From JBEKHI01 sp050012355 (GTDB taxonomy: Bacteria; Actinomycetota; Actinomycetes; Streptosporangiales; Streptosporangiaceae), in NCBI GenBank assembly GCA_050012355.1, contig JBEKHI010000134.1:1-42614 (forward strand): a stretch of DNA of 42,614 nt, read 5' to 3'. Below the pieces are notes generated by a model. It searched no databases and was not told the DNA's origin. It saw only the letters and a list, made by a program, of their open reading frames with translations. The translations under genes were made by a program, and so were the position numbers. Below are positions 6,505 through 13,495 of the stretch, piece after piece. Each line of letters begins with the position of its first letter. The stretch's first letter is position 1.

Positions 6505-7896
6505 TCAGCGCTGCGAGCGGTCCCAGGAAGATGGCTCAGGTCCTGGCCGCGGAGGAGTCTTGCCGGCGAGTTCGTAGACGGCGGCGAGCAATTCCGGGTT
6601 GATCTTCGCCGTCGGGCGGCCGGTGGCGGCGGCGACTTGGGCGAACGCGGTATCAGGGTCGCAGCCGGAGGTCAGGCACGCGTAGCGAGCGGCGACGGCG
6701 GGCGTGCGGCTCAGGCCAGCGTGGCAGTGCAGGAACACCCGCTTACCCTCGGCGCGGAACGCCGCGACGGCGCGGGCCGCCTGGTCGATGACAAAATGCG
6801 GCTGGTTGTTGTCCCCCGGATTATCGACTAGCCAGATCTCCAGGTGATCATCCGCCGGAATGTCGTCGAAGTCGGCGTGCCCGACCTGGCACAGCGACAC
6901 CACCGCGCGTCGGCCGGGAGGTCGGTCGGGGCTGGTTGGCTGGGAAGACAGAGCTTCTCGAGCCCCGAGGCCGCCGAGCATCACCTCGGGATCGGCCGGA
7001 TGGGGCACGGCGGGGTCCACCCGGTGCGGGTACAGCGCGCGCCGGGCGAGCGATGGCCAGCCACGCACGTCATCCCGTCCGCCGCCGGCCACCAGTGCCC
7101 CCAGCCGCACCAGCTCTCCCGCCCGCGGCCGGTACCCAGCCCGGTCGATGTGACATTGACCGTGTTCTATGCCGGTCGATGTCACATCGACCGCGTGGGG
7201 AGGTGCGGGGGGAGGTGCGGGGGGAGGCGCGGGGCGGAGGGTGCGGAGACGGTTGAAGGGGACGGCGCTGGCGCCCCAGCGGGCGCCTAGGAGGGCGCCG
7301 GCGGTGGCGGCTACTAGGGGGTCGGCTTGGGCGGCGGAGTCTAGGGCCGCGGTCAGGTGGGCGCAGGCGAAGACGCCGTCGGCCGGACGGTCGGCCTCGA
7401 CGGGGGCCGAGGCGATGGCGGACCAGGCGGCTTGCAGGAGGGGGACGGCAGCGTCGTTATGGCTAAAGGAGGATGGTGGCTGCCGTTCGGCTTGCTCGAT
7501 CCACCACGTCCAGTGGGTACGGCGCGTCGCCGGTATCAGGTCAAGGCCGGCCGCCGGGCCGGCCGGGGAGCCGTACTTGGCCGCGGCGCGGATCGCGGCC
7601 GCCCACAGCACACAGGCGTCGCCAGTCAGCGGGTCATCCGGCGCGGTCAGCTCGCTGATCGAGCGGACGGTGTCGGCCATCGCGCCCGCGCCCGATACGG
7701 CGAGCGCGGCCACGCCTGCCCAGGCCAGGCCGGGACCGGCTGGAACCGCTGAGGGGTCCATGCCCGCTAGAACAGCGCGGGCGAGGGTAATCGCCGACTC
7801 GGTCGCCGCGCCATACCCGGAGGCACTGCCCGTCGCCTCTCCGCAGGCAGCGACGAGCAGCACCCCCGCGGCGCGGTCCAGGCGTCGCGGGGGCAT
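6505..7896 (-). CDS. Degenerate ADP-ribosylglycohydrolase fused to a dual-specificity phosphatase
   Basis: This is a 463-residue two-domain protein. Residues about 6-215 resemble an ADP-ribosylglycohydrolase (opening RAAGVLLVAACGEATG; closing ADPLVAATAGALLGARWG). The Mg-binding acids are poorly kept: the first-motif GDALG reads GEATG, the TDDT motif reads ATES, and GxDTDT reads AQADPL. A proline-rich linker (about 222-258) follows. Residues about 320-463 are a cysteine phosphatase of the dual-specificity type with the P-loop HCHAGLSRTP (390-399, Cys391 and Arg397) and an Asp-rich loop upstream. The start at 7896 was chosen because MPPRRLDRAAGV opens the first domain and follows the ald stop by 23 nt. 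The linker DNA contains a 12-bp tandem repeat coding for APPP and a copy of the paired palindrome element (7143-7192). Confidence 0.75.
   Translation of the reverse strand: MPPRRLDRAAGVLLVAACGEATGSASGYGAATESAITLARAVLAGMDPSAVPAGPGLAWAGVAALAVSGAGAMADTVRSISELTAPDDPLTGDACVLWAAAIRAAAKYGSPAGPAAGLDLIPATRRTHWTWWIEQAERQPPSSFSHNDAAVPLLQAAWSAIASAPVEADRPADGVFACAHLTAALDSAAQADPLVAATAGALLGARWGASAVPFNRLRTLRPAPPPAPPPAPPHAVDVTSTGIEHGQCHIDRAGYRPRAGELVRLGALVAGGGRDDVRGWPSLARRALYPHRVDPAVPHPADPEVMLGGLGAREALSSQPTSPDRPPGRRAVVSLCQVGHADFDDIPADDHLEIWLVDNPGDNNQPHFVIDQAARAVAAFRAEGKRVFLHCHAGLSRTPAVAARYACLTSGCDPDTAFAQVAAATGRPTAKINPELLAAVYELAGKTPPRPGPEPSSWDRSQR
7143..7192. repeat. Paired-palindrome element, copy D (inside a gene)
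   Basis: Two 19-bp palindromes, GGTCGATGTGACATTGACC (7143-7161) and GGTCGATGTCACATCGACC (7174-7192), start 31 bp apart. Their cores, 7146-7158 and 7177-7189, fit CGATGNNNCATCG (one mismatch in the first). The element lies in the linker-coding part of the ADP-ribosylglycohydrolase/phosphatase gene, next to a GC-rich 12-bp tandem repeat (about 7196-7240). The same core and spacing occur at 10985, 22213 and 40857. Confidence 0.8.
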
Positions 7897-7919
7897 GCAG
7901 TGGTGCGGAAGCGGCTCGT

Positions 7920-9035
7920 TCAGTCGAGGACCTCCGCGACGGAGGTTGGCACGTAACCGTGCGCCTGGGCCACCGGCGCGCAGGTCACCTCGCCGGCGTG
8001 CGTGTTGAGGCCCGCCGCGAGAGCGGCGTCGGCGCGCAGCGCGTCCTTCCACCCCCGGTTGGCCAGCTCGACCGCGTACGGCAGGGTCACGTTGGTCAGC
8101 GCGTAGGTGGAGGTGTTCGGCACCGAGCCTGGCATGTTCGCGACGCAGTAGAACGTCGAGTTGTGCACCCGGTACACCGGGTCGGCGTGGGTGGTCGGCC
8201 GGGAGTCCTCGAAGCAGCCGCCCTGGTCGATGGAGATGTCGACGAGGACCGAGCCCGGCTTCATCCGGGACACCAGCTCGTTGCTGACGATGTGCGGCGC
8301 GCGGGCGCCGGGGACCAGCACGGCGCCGATGACCAGGTCAGCCTCGAGGGCCGCCCGCTCCACCGCGTAAGCGTTGGAAGCGACGGTCTGGATCCGGCTC
8401 TGGTAGATGGCGTCGACCTGACGGAGCCGGGCGACGTTCTTGTCAAGCAGCTGGACGTGCGCGCCCATGCCGAGGGCGATCTGGGCCGCGTTCAGGCCGG
8501 AGACACCCGCGCCGATCACGACGACATTGGCCGCGTGCACGCCGGGGACGCCGCCGGGGAGCACGCCGCGGCCGCCGGCCGGGCGCATCAGGTAGTAGGC
8601 GCCGACCTGGGTGGCGAGCCGCCCGGCCACCTCGGACATCGGGGCCAGCAGCGGCAGTGAGCCGTCCGCGAGCTGCACGGTTTCGTAGGCGATGCCGGTG
8701 GCGCCCGCCTTGACCAGGGCGTCGGTGCAGGCCTTGTCCGCCGCCAGGTGGAGGTAGGTGAACAGCACCTGGCCCTCGCGAATGCGCTCGTACTCCTCGG
8801 CGATCGGCTCCTTGACCTTCATCAGCAGGTCACCCTCGGCCCACACCTCGTCGGCGGTGTCCAGGATCCGCGCGCCAGCGGACACGTACTCCTCGTTGGT
8901 GATCGCTGAGCCGAGTCCGGCGTCACGCTCGATGTACACGTCGTGACCGTTGCGGACCAGTTCGTGCGCGCCAGCTGGCGTGATCGCCACTCGGTACTCG
9001 TGGTTCTTGATCTCGCGGGGGATGCCGACCTTCAT
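7920..9035 (-). CDS. ald: Alanine dehydrogenase
   Basis: This 371-residue enzyme catalyses the NAD-dependent interconversion of L-alanine with pyruvate and ammonia. Family marks are MKVGIPREIKNHEYRVA at the N-terminus with the substrate Arg, LFTYLHLAAD, the catalytic Lys region MKVKEP, the Rossmann motif VVVIGAGVSGLNAAQIALGMGA, and the DISIDQGGCFEDSRPTTHADPVY and NMPGSVPNTSTYALTN blocks. The start at 9035 has AGGAGG at a suitable distance; an upstream in-frame ATG at 9056 would add seven residues before the conserved start. The gene diverges from an Lrp-type regulator, the usual arrangement for ald and AldR in actinobacteria. The ADP-ribosylglycohydrolase/phosphatase gene follows 23 nt downstream. 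Confidence 0.97.
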   Translation of the reverse strand: MKVGIPREIKNHEYRVAITPAGAHELVRNGHDVYIERDAGLGSAITNEEYVSAGARILDTADEVWAEGDLLMKVKEPIAEEYERIREGQVLFTYLHLAADKACTDALVKAGATGIAYETVQLADGSLPLLAPMSEVAGRLATQVGAYYLMRPAGGRGVLPGGVPGVHAANVVVIGAGVSGLNAAQIALGMGAHVQLLDKNVARLRQVDAIYQSRIQTVASNAYAVERAALEADLVIGAVLVPGARAPHIVSNELVSRMKPGSVLVDISIDQGGCFEDSRPTTHADPVYRVHNSTFYCVANMPGSVPNTSTYALTNVTLPYAVELANRGWKDALRADAALAAGLNTHAGEVTCAPVAQAHGYVPTSVAEVLD

Positions 9036-9155
9036 GCGTTCACGCCTCCTAGCCACCGGCTGCGATGACCTGTGGAAATCTTGTAATAGAGAACATAATG
9101 AATGATCGACTAAAAATAGACAACTACAGTGACGATAATTCTGTATACTAGCTTC
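9036..9155. promoter_or_regulatory. ald / Lrp-regulator divergent promoter region
   Basis: This 120-bp gap is clearly AT-richer than its surroundings and separates the divergent ald and Lrp-type genes. A -10-like TATACT at 9144-9149 ends exactly 6 nt before the regulator's ATG, implying a leaderless transcript; no Shine-Dalgarno sequence is present there. The stretch 9081-9125 (TAATAGAGAAC to AGACAAC) is the likely regulator-binding area, as AldR-type proteins bind between the two genes. I cannot define the operator exactly. Confidence 0.55.
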
Positions 9156-9659
9156 ATGGCACTCAGAGATGCAGTCGAGACCGATGGTCGCGACCGGCTG
9201 CCGAACGATCTTCGGCTTGGTATCGACGAGATCGACCGGCGCATCCTCGCGGTGCTGGCCGAGGACGCCAGGATTCCCAACAACGCCCTGGCGGACCGGG
9301 TGGGGGTGGCGCCGTCAACCTGTCTCGGACGGGTCCGCACGCTGCGTGAACGAGGTGTGATCCGCGGCTACCACGCGGATATCGACCCGGCGGCGCTTGG
9401 CCGTCCGCTGCAGGCCATGATCTCGGTACGGCTCGCCTCGGGGGCGCGCGGTCACATCGCGAACTTCGGTGCCCGGGTGGCGCGGCTGACCGACGTGCTG
9501 AACGTGTACTTCCTCGGCGGGGCGGATGACTTCTTTGTGCACGTCAGCGTGGCCAGCAGCGACGCGCTCCGCGAGTTCGTCGTGGCGCTGTCGGCTGATC
9601 ATGATGTCGCGCTCACCCAGACCAACCTCATCTTCGAGCACCTCCGCGGCACGACGTGA
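9156..9659 (+). CDS. Lrp/AsnC-family regulator, probable AldR
   Basis: This is a 167-residue feast/famine regulator. The N-terminal HTH reads IDEIDRRILAVLAEDARIPNNALADRVGVAPSTCLGRVRTLRERGVI, followed by the GYHADIDPAALG linker and a C-terminal RAM effector domain (residues about 85-160). Its position, divergent from alanine dehydrogenase, makes it the likely alanine-responsive activator of ald. The ATG at 9156 is preferred over the in-frame start at 9129 because it opens the usual N-terminal extension and lies 6 nt after a TATACT box. The O-methyltransferase gene starts only 12 nt downstream. Confidence 0.92.
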   Translation: MALRDAVETDGRDRLPNDLRLGIDEIDRRILAVLAEDARIPNNALADRVGVAPSTCLGRVRTLRERGVIRGYHADIDPAALGRPLQAMISVRLASGARGHIANFGARVARLTDVLNVYFLGGADDFFVHVSVASSDALREFVVALSADHDVALTQTNLIFEHLRGTT

Positions 9660-9671
9660 TTAGGTTGGCTC

Positions 9672-10823
9672 ATGACCTTCATCTTCGAGTACCTGCTTGA
9701 GGGTTCACACGACGAGGCCGGCCTTGAGGTCAGCCAGCTGTTCGCCGGCTACTTCCTCACCCCGGTGGTCGCGGCCGTCTCGGACCTCGGTATCCCGCGG
9801 GTGCTGGCGGGCCGGGCGCTGACCTCGGCGGAGGTCGCCGCCGAGCTGGGGACCGATCCGGACGCGACCGCCCGGTTGCTGCGGGCGGGCATCGCGACCG
9901 GGCTGCTGGCTCGTGATGCCGCCGGCCGGTACACGCTCACCTCGCTCGGTGACCGGCTGCGGCCGGACGTGAGCGGTCTCGGGGATACCGGCGGGTTCTG
10001 GATGCCGCCGATGATGGTCGCGCTGGCCGGACTCGCCGACCAGGTCCGCACCGGCCGCACGGTCGATCCTGGTGCGCCCGGCGGGTTCTGGGATTACCTC
10101 AGCGAGCATCCGGCCGAGGTTGCCAAGTTCTCGCGGGCCATGGGCTATGTCACGTCGCGCCTGCTGGTGGCGCTGACCGAGGCCGGATACCAGCCGCCGC
10201 GGGTCTCCCGGGTCGTCGACGTGGGCGGCAGCCGGGGCACCCTGCTCTCCTGGCTGCTCAAGGCGCTGCCGTCAGCCACCGGCGTGGTGTTCGACCGGCC
10301 GGAGTCGCTGTCCCCTGAGTACCTCGCGGCGGCCGGCGTCGCCGACCGGGCCTCGCTGGTCCCCGGCTCGTTTCTCGACTCCGTGCCCGAGGGTGACCTG
10401 CACGCGCTGAGCCAGGTGCTGCACAACTGGGATGATGACAGCGTTCGCCGGATCGCCGCGAACTGCGCGCGTTCGGCGCCCCCTGGCGGCTGGCTCGTGG
10501 TGATCGACTACGTGCTGCCGGCCGGACCCGAGCCCGCTGTCGGGCAGGTCATGGACATGCTGATGATGGTTCTGCTCGGCGGGCGGGAGCGCACGGTTTC
10601 TGAACACCGCGAGCTGATCGAGCCTGCCGGGTACACGTTCACCAGGGAGGTGCCGCTGATGTCGGGTGTGACTAACCAGGCGCCGCCGTGGCGGGTGCTG
10701 GAGTTCCAGCGCGATGCGTTACCGGTACGTGGTCCGGATCGGCTCGTCGGATGTGGGCAGCCGCGTGGTGATCCGGTGGCGCCGCCCGGACGACGAGGTC
10801 GCCGACGTGCTCGGCGTGCTTGA
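9672..10823 (+). CDS. SAM-dependent O-methyltransferase (acetylserotonin/hydroxyneurosporene type)
   Basis: This protein has an N-terminal dimerisation winged helix (about residues 20-100), then the class I methyltransferase fold with SAM motif VVDVGGSRGTLLSWLL (181-196), an acidic ribose-binding residue at VVFDRPE, and the catalytic-type His251 in VLHNWDDD. Family members methylate hydroxyls of small aromatic metabolites; the substrate is unknown. The recognisable domain ends near residue 348 (WRVLEFQRD). The remaining about 35 residues (VRGPDRLVGCG... RRRARRA) look like translation through another gene, because they coincide with the start of the 10714-10938 gene in a different frame. An ancestral stop near 10714 may have been lost. 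It lies 12 nt after the Lrp gene. Confidence 0.85.
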   Translation: MTFIFEYLLEGSHDEAGLEVSQLFAGYFLTPVVAAVSDLGIPRVLAGRALTSAEVAAELGTDPDATARLLRAGIATGLLARDAAGRYTLTSLGDRLRPDVSGLGDTGGFWMPPMMVALAGLADQVRTGRTVDPGAPGGFWDYLSEHPAEVAKFSRAMGYVTSRLLVALTEAGYQPPRVSRVVDVGGSRGTLLSWLLKALPSATGVVFDRPESLSPEYLAAAGVADRASLVPGSFLDSVPEGDLHALSQVLHNWDDDSVRRIAANCARSAPPGGWLVVIDYVLPAGPEPAVGQVMDMLMMVLLGGRERTVSEHRELIEPAGYTFTREVPLMSGVTNQAPPWRVLEFQRDALPVRGPDRLVGCGQPRGDPVAPPGRRGRRRARRA

Positions 10824-10938
10824 GTCGGCTGGACCGGAGGCGTTCGTGGTCCGCAAGGCCTCGGGCGAGCTGGTGACCGTGCCGCGCGACCGCGCGCTGG
10901 CCGCCAAGCCGATCCCGCCCGCGCCCCAGCGGAAGTAA
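10714..10938 (+). CDS. Small SH3-like domain protein (Rv0428c-type N-terminal module)
   Basis: This 74-residue protein (RYVVRIGSSDVGSRVVIRWRRP...DVLGVLESAG...FVVRKASGELVTVPRDRALAAKPIPPAP) resembles the N-terminal SH3-like barrel found ahead of the GNAT domain in actinobacterial acetyltransferases of the Rv0428c type, including the final AAKPIPPAP transition. No acetyltransferase domain follows, since the protein stops at 10938. It is therefore a stand-alone module or the remnant of a larger gene. Its first 110 nt overlap the 3' end of the O-methyltransferase frame. The conserved pattern is stronger in this frame than in the methyltransferase frame. Confidence 0.6.
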   Translation: MRYRYVVRIGSSDVGSRVVIRWRRPDDEVADVLGVLESAGPEAFVVRKASGELVTVPRDRALAAKPIPPAPQRK

Positions 10939-10966
10939 CGGCTCGCGGCCTGGGGACCCAGAGCCG
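10939..10966 (+). terminator. Hairpin after the SH3-like gene
   Basis: Directly after the stop, CGGCT (10939-10943) pairs with AGCCG (10962-10966), and an inner CTGGG (10950-10954) pairs with CCCAG (10957-10961). No long T run follows (GGCCTTCT), so it would be an imperfect intrinsic terminator of the kind common in high-GC actinomycetes. Confidence 0.4.
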
Positions 10967-10984
10967 GGCCTTCTACAGGGCTGT

Positions 10985-11028
10985 CGATGGCTCATCGCTG
11001 GCGCTATACCCCCATCGATGGGCCATCG
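10985..11028. repeat. Paired-palindrome element, copy A
   Basis: CGATGGCTCATCG (10985-10997) and CGATGGGCCATCG (11016-11028) have starts 31 bp apart. Both are followed by CTGGCG. A central CTATA begins 19 nt after the first core's start. It lies in the gap between the SH3-like gene and the promoter of the ROK operon. Confidence 0.8.
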
Positions 11029-11056
11029 CTGGCGTGGGGGAGGGGCGCGAGGGGGC

Positions 11057-11086
11057 TTGACGTGCACCTTTGCGGCGCGCTATTTT
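11057..11086 (+). promoter_or_regulatory. Promoter of the ROK/YhfX/APC/ROK/SIS operon
   Basis: TTGACG (11057-11062) and TATTTT (11081-11086) are separated by 18 bp, a good match to a housekeeping sigma promoter. This predicts a start site near 11093, just before the palindrome at 11095-11107. Confidence 0.6.
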
Positions 11087-11094
11087 GCTCACAC

Positions 11095-11107
11095 TGAAAT
11101 TATTTCA
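11095..11107. promoter_or_regulatory. Putative ROK-regulator operator
   Basis: TGAAATTATTTCA is a perfect palindrome (6-1-6) lying just downstream of the predicted transcription start and 24 bp before the regulator gene. It sits in an AT-rich island. NagC/XylR-type ROK repressors bind AT-rich palindromes of this look, so autoregulation of the operon is likely. Confidence 0.6.
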
Positions 11108-11131
11108 GAGTGAATTGAAAGAGGGTGCCTG

Positions 11132-12322
11132 GTGGTGGAGACGTCGGCGGCGCGGCAGGCCAATCGGTCGGCCGTGCTGGCGTGCTTGCTGACGGCTGAC
11201 GAGGCGACGCGGGCTTGGCTGGCCGAGGCCACCGGGCTCAGTCAGGCCACGGTGTCCCGGGTCACCGACGGGCTGATCGCGGAGGGGCTGGTCACCGAGG
11301 GCGGCGCTGTGCAGTCCGGGCATCGCGGGCGGAACGCCGTATCGCTGCACCTCACGGACGACGTGGGGGTCGTGTGCGGCATCGACATCGGCGGCAGCAA
11401 CTGCCGGATGATCGTCTCCGATCTGCGGGGCCGGCAGCTGGCGCGCGACGACGACCGGACCCCCGTCCATCTCCGAAAATCAGAGCTGGCCGAATGGCTC
11501 GCGCGGCGCGTCAGGGACCTGACAAAAGAGCAGACGGGGCCGCTGCGGGCGGTAGCGATCGGGCTGCCGGGCATGGTGACCGAGGATGGCCTGCGGATCA
11601 GCGGCGCGCCGAACGTCCCGCAGATCGAGGGCACCGACTTCGCGGCCAGCCTGCGCGCGGCGATGAAACTCCCGGTGACGCTGGATAACGACGCGAACCT
11701 GGCGTTGCTCGGCGAACTGCGTTTCGGCTCCGGGCGCGGTTTGTCCACGGTGGTCATGCTGACCATCGGCGCCGGTCTCGGTGGGGGCGTGGCGTTCGAC
11801 GGGCGCCTGCTCAAAGGACGCCGGGGGATGGTCGGTGAGTTCGGCTACCTGCCGGCCGGGCCGTCCGGGGAACTAGCGGAAGAACTGCTGTCCGGCACCG
11901 GACTGCTGCGCCGTGCCCGCGCGGTGGGGATCCGGGTGTCAGCGGTCAGCGACATCTTCGCCAGCGACGCGCCCGCGCTGCTCGAGCCGCTGCGCGGCCA
12001 ATTCGACCGGGCGCTGCTGCTCGTCCTCACCGCGGCGAGCGCCGCTTACGAGCCGGAAGCGGTCGTCATCGGGGGCGGGCTGCTCCCGGTGATCGCCGAG
12101 CGGCTGCCCGGTATCGCCGCCCGGCTGAATGAGCTGCTCCCAGCCCCGCCGCAGCTGCGGCTGTCCGAGCTCGGCGACCGGTCAGGAGCGCTCGGCGCGG
12201 TCGCGGCCGCGTGTCAGGCCGCCTGCACTCAGCTCGGCATCGCCGAATCCGACGCCGCCGCCCTGCCGGCCGCCCCAGTGATCCAGGAGGTACCCGATGT
12301 TCGTCGGGCGACTGATCAGTGA
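11132..12322 (+). CDS. ROK-family transcriptional regulator (NagC/XylR type)
   Basis: This 396-residue protein has an N-terminal winged helix (about residues 8-65: AVLACLLTADEATRAWLAEATGLSQATVSRVTDGLI) and a ROK sugar-binding domain with GIDIGGSNCRMIVSDLRG, GLPGMV, LDNDANLALLGE and TIGAGLGGGVAFDGRLLKG. The zinc-binding CxCGxxGCxE motif of classic ROK proteins is absent: after GEFGYLPAGPSGELAEELLSG there are no cysteines. It heads a tightly packed operon with a YhfX-like enzyme, an APC permease, a ROK kinase and a SIS isomerase, and overlaps the next gene by 26 nt. It probably senses the operon's sugar or sugar-phosphate substrate. The GTG at 11132 follows a GAGGG ribosome site; GTG 11135 is not in frame. 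Confidence 0.88.
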   Translation: MVETSAARQANRSAVLACLLTADEATRAWLAEATGLSQATVSRVTDGLIAEGLVTEGGAVQSGHRGRNAVSLHLTDDVGVVCGIDIGGSNCRMIVSDLRGRQLARDDDRTPVHLRKSELAEWLARRVRDLTKEQTGPLRAVAIGLPGMVTEDGLRISGAPNVPQIEGTDFAASLRAAMKLPVTLDNDANLALLGELRFGSGRGLSTVVMLTIGAGLGGGVAFDGRLLKGRRGMVGEFGYLPAGPSGELAEELLSGTGLLRRARAVGIRVSAVSDIFASDAPALLEPLRGQFDRALLLVLTAASAAYEPEAVVIGGGLLPVIAERLPGIAARLNELLPAPPQLRLSELGDRSGALGAVAAACQAACTQLGIAESDAAALPAAPVIQEVPDVRRATDQ

Positions 12323-13481
12323 CAACCCGCGGCTGGCGATCGCCGCCATGCGCGCGCACCAGGAAGGCCGCCTGCTGTCCGGCACCTACCTGATCGACGC
12401 GGACGCGATCGCCGCGAACGCGCGCACACTCAAACAAGCCGCTGACGCGGCCGGACTGAACGTGTACTTCATGGCCAAGCAGTTCGGCCGCAACCCCGAC
12501 GCCTGCCGGGTCGCCGTCGAGGCGGGCCTGCCGTCGACCGTCGCGGTGGACACGCAGTGTATGGAGGCGGAGGTCAGGCACGGCATCCCGGTCGGCCACG
12601 TCGGTCATCTCGTCCAGCCGCACCGCGGCGCCGAGGACGCGGTTATCGCGGCCAGGCCCGAGGTGGTGACCGTCTTCGACACCGCCATCGCCGAACGGAT
12701 CGGAAAAGCCGCCCGCGACCAAGACCGCACCCAGGACGTGCTGCTCCGGGTACGCGCGCCCGGGGACACGTTTTACTTCGGGCACGCCGGCGGATTCCCG
12801 CTCAGCGAGATCACCGACGCGGCGCGGGCCGTCGCCCAGATAGCGGGACTCCGCGTCGCCGGCGTCACCACCTTCCCGTGCCTGCTGGCCGACCCGGCCA
12901 AGCACGAAGTGACACCGACGCACAACTTCCAAACGCTCGCGACCGCCGCCCGGGAACTCCGGAAGGCGGGCTTCGACATCACGCAGGTCAACGCGCCCGG
13001 GACCACGTCGGCGCGCACCATGGAGACCCTCGCGGCCGGCGGCGCCACCCATGTCGAGCCGGGGAACGCGCTGCACGGCACCACCCCGCTGCACATCTTC
13101 GATCACACCGCGCCGGAGATCCCGGCCATCGTCTACGTCAGCGAGGTCGGTCACTTCACAGACGGTGACGCCTACGTCTACGCGCACGGCTACTACGCCG
13201 ACAAGGTGCTCGGGGATTACCAGCTCACCGCGCTGACCGGGCACGACGAGAGCATCCTCGACCGTCGGCTGGACGTGCAGACCGCGCCCGACGGCGCGAT
13301 CCACTACTACGCGGTGATCCCCGGCGCCGCCGCGGCCGGGGTCCAGGTCGGGGACACGGTGGTGTTCTGCTTCCGGCCGCAGACCTTTGTCACCCGGGCC
13401 CGGACTCAGGTGATAACAGCAAGTAGCGAGTTGCGAGACAGGTACGACCAGGACGCGCGTCTCGTCGACGGCGTTTCCTGA
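12297..13481 (+). CDS. YhfX-like PLP-dependent enzyme (alanine racemase fold)
   Basis: This 394-residue enzyme has an N-terminal alanine-racemase type PLP barrel. It matches E. coli YhfX across its length: an opening with NPRLAIAAMRAHQEG, the PLP lysine in YFMAKQFGRNP (Lys61), VGHLVQPHRG, the TTFPCLL and NAPGTTSA blocks, HVEPGNALHGTTPLH, and the C-terminal VVFCFRPQTFVTRA. YhfX has no settled function; the fold suggests amino-acid racemisation or epimerisation. AGGAGG lies 7 nt before the ATG. It overlaps the regulator gene by 26 nt and is followed 14 nt later by the APC permease. The neighbours suggest it acts on the amino-acid part of a sugar-amine substrate. Confidence 0.85.
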   Translation: MFVGRLISDNPRLAIAAMRAHQEGRLLSGTYLIDADAIAANARTLKQAADAAGLNVYFMAKQFGRNPDACRVAVEAGLPSTVAVDTQCMEAEVRHGIPVGHVGHLVQPHRGAEDAVIAARPEVVTVFDTAIAERIGKAARDQDRTQDVLLRVRAPGDTFYFGHAGGFPLSEITDAARAVAQIAGLRVAGVTTFPCLLADPAKHEVTPTHNFQTLATAARELRKAGFDITQVNAPGTTSARTMETLAAGGATHVEPGNALHGTTPLHIFDHTAPEIPAIVYVSEVGHFTDGDAYVYAHGYYADKVLGDYQLTALTGHDESILDRRLDVQTAPDGAIHYYAVIPGAAAAGVQVGDTVVFCFRPQTFVTRARTQVITASSELRDRYDQDARLVDGVS

Positions 13482-13495
13482 ACAGGAGGATCACG

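Noticed and set aside
9660..9680. TTAGGTTGG just before the O-methyltransferase start as a second iron box
   Set aside because: Only the left half matches the IdeR consensus; the right half (CTCATGACC) does not complete the palindrome at the right spacing.
9672..10823. Secondary-metabolite gene cluster around the O-methyltransferase
   Set aside because: No polyketide, peptide synthetase, terpene or RiPP biosynthetic genes lie nearby; a single methyltransferase is not enough.
7143..11028. CRISPR-like reading of the paired palindromes
   Set aside because: Each locus has only two units, the units are palindromes with variable centres, the loci are scattered, and no cas gene is present.
12066..13304. 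412-codon minus-strand open frame across the ROK regulator and YhfX genes
   Set aside because: No domain, biased composition, and it spans two convincing plus-strand genes.
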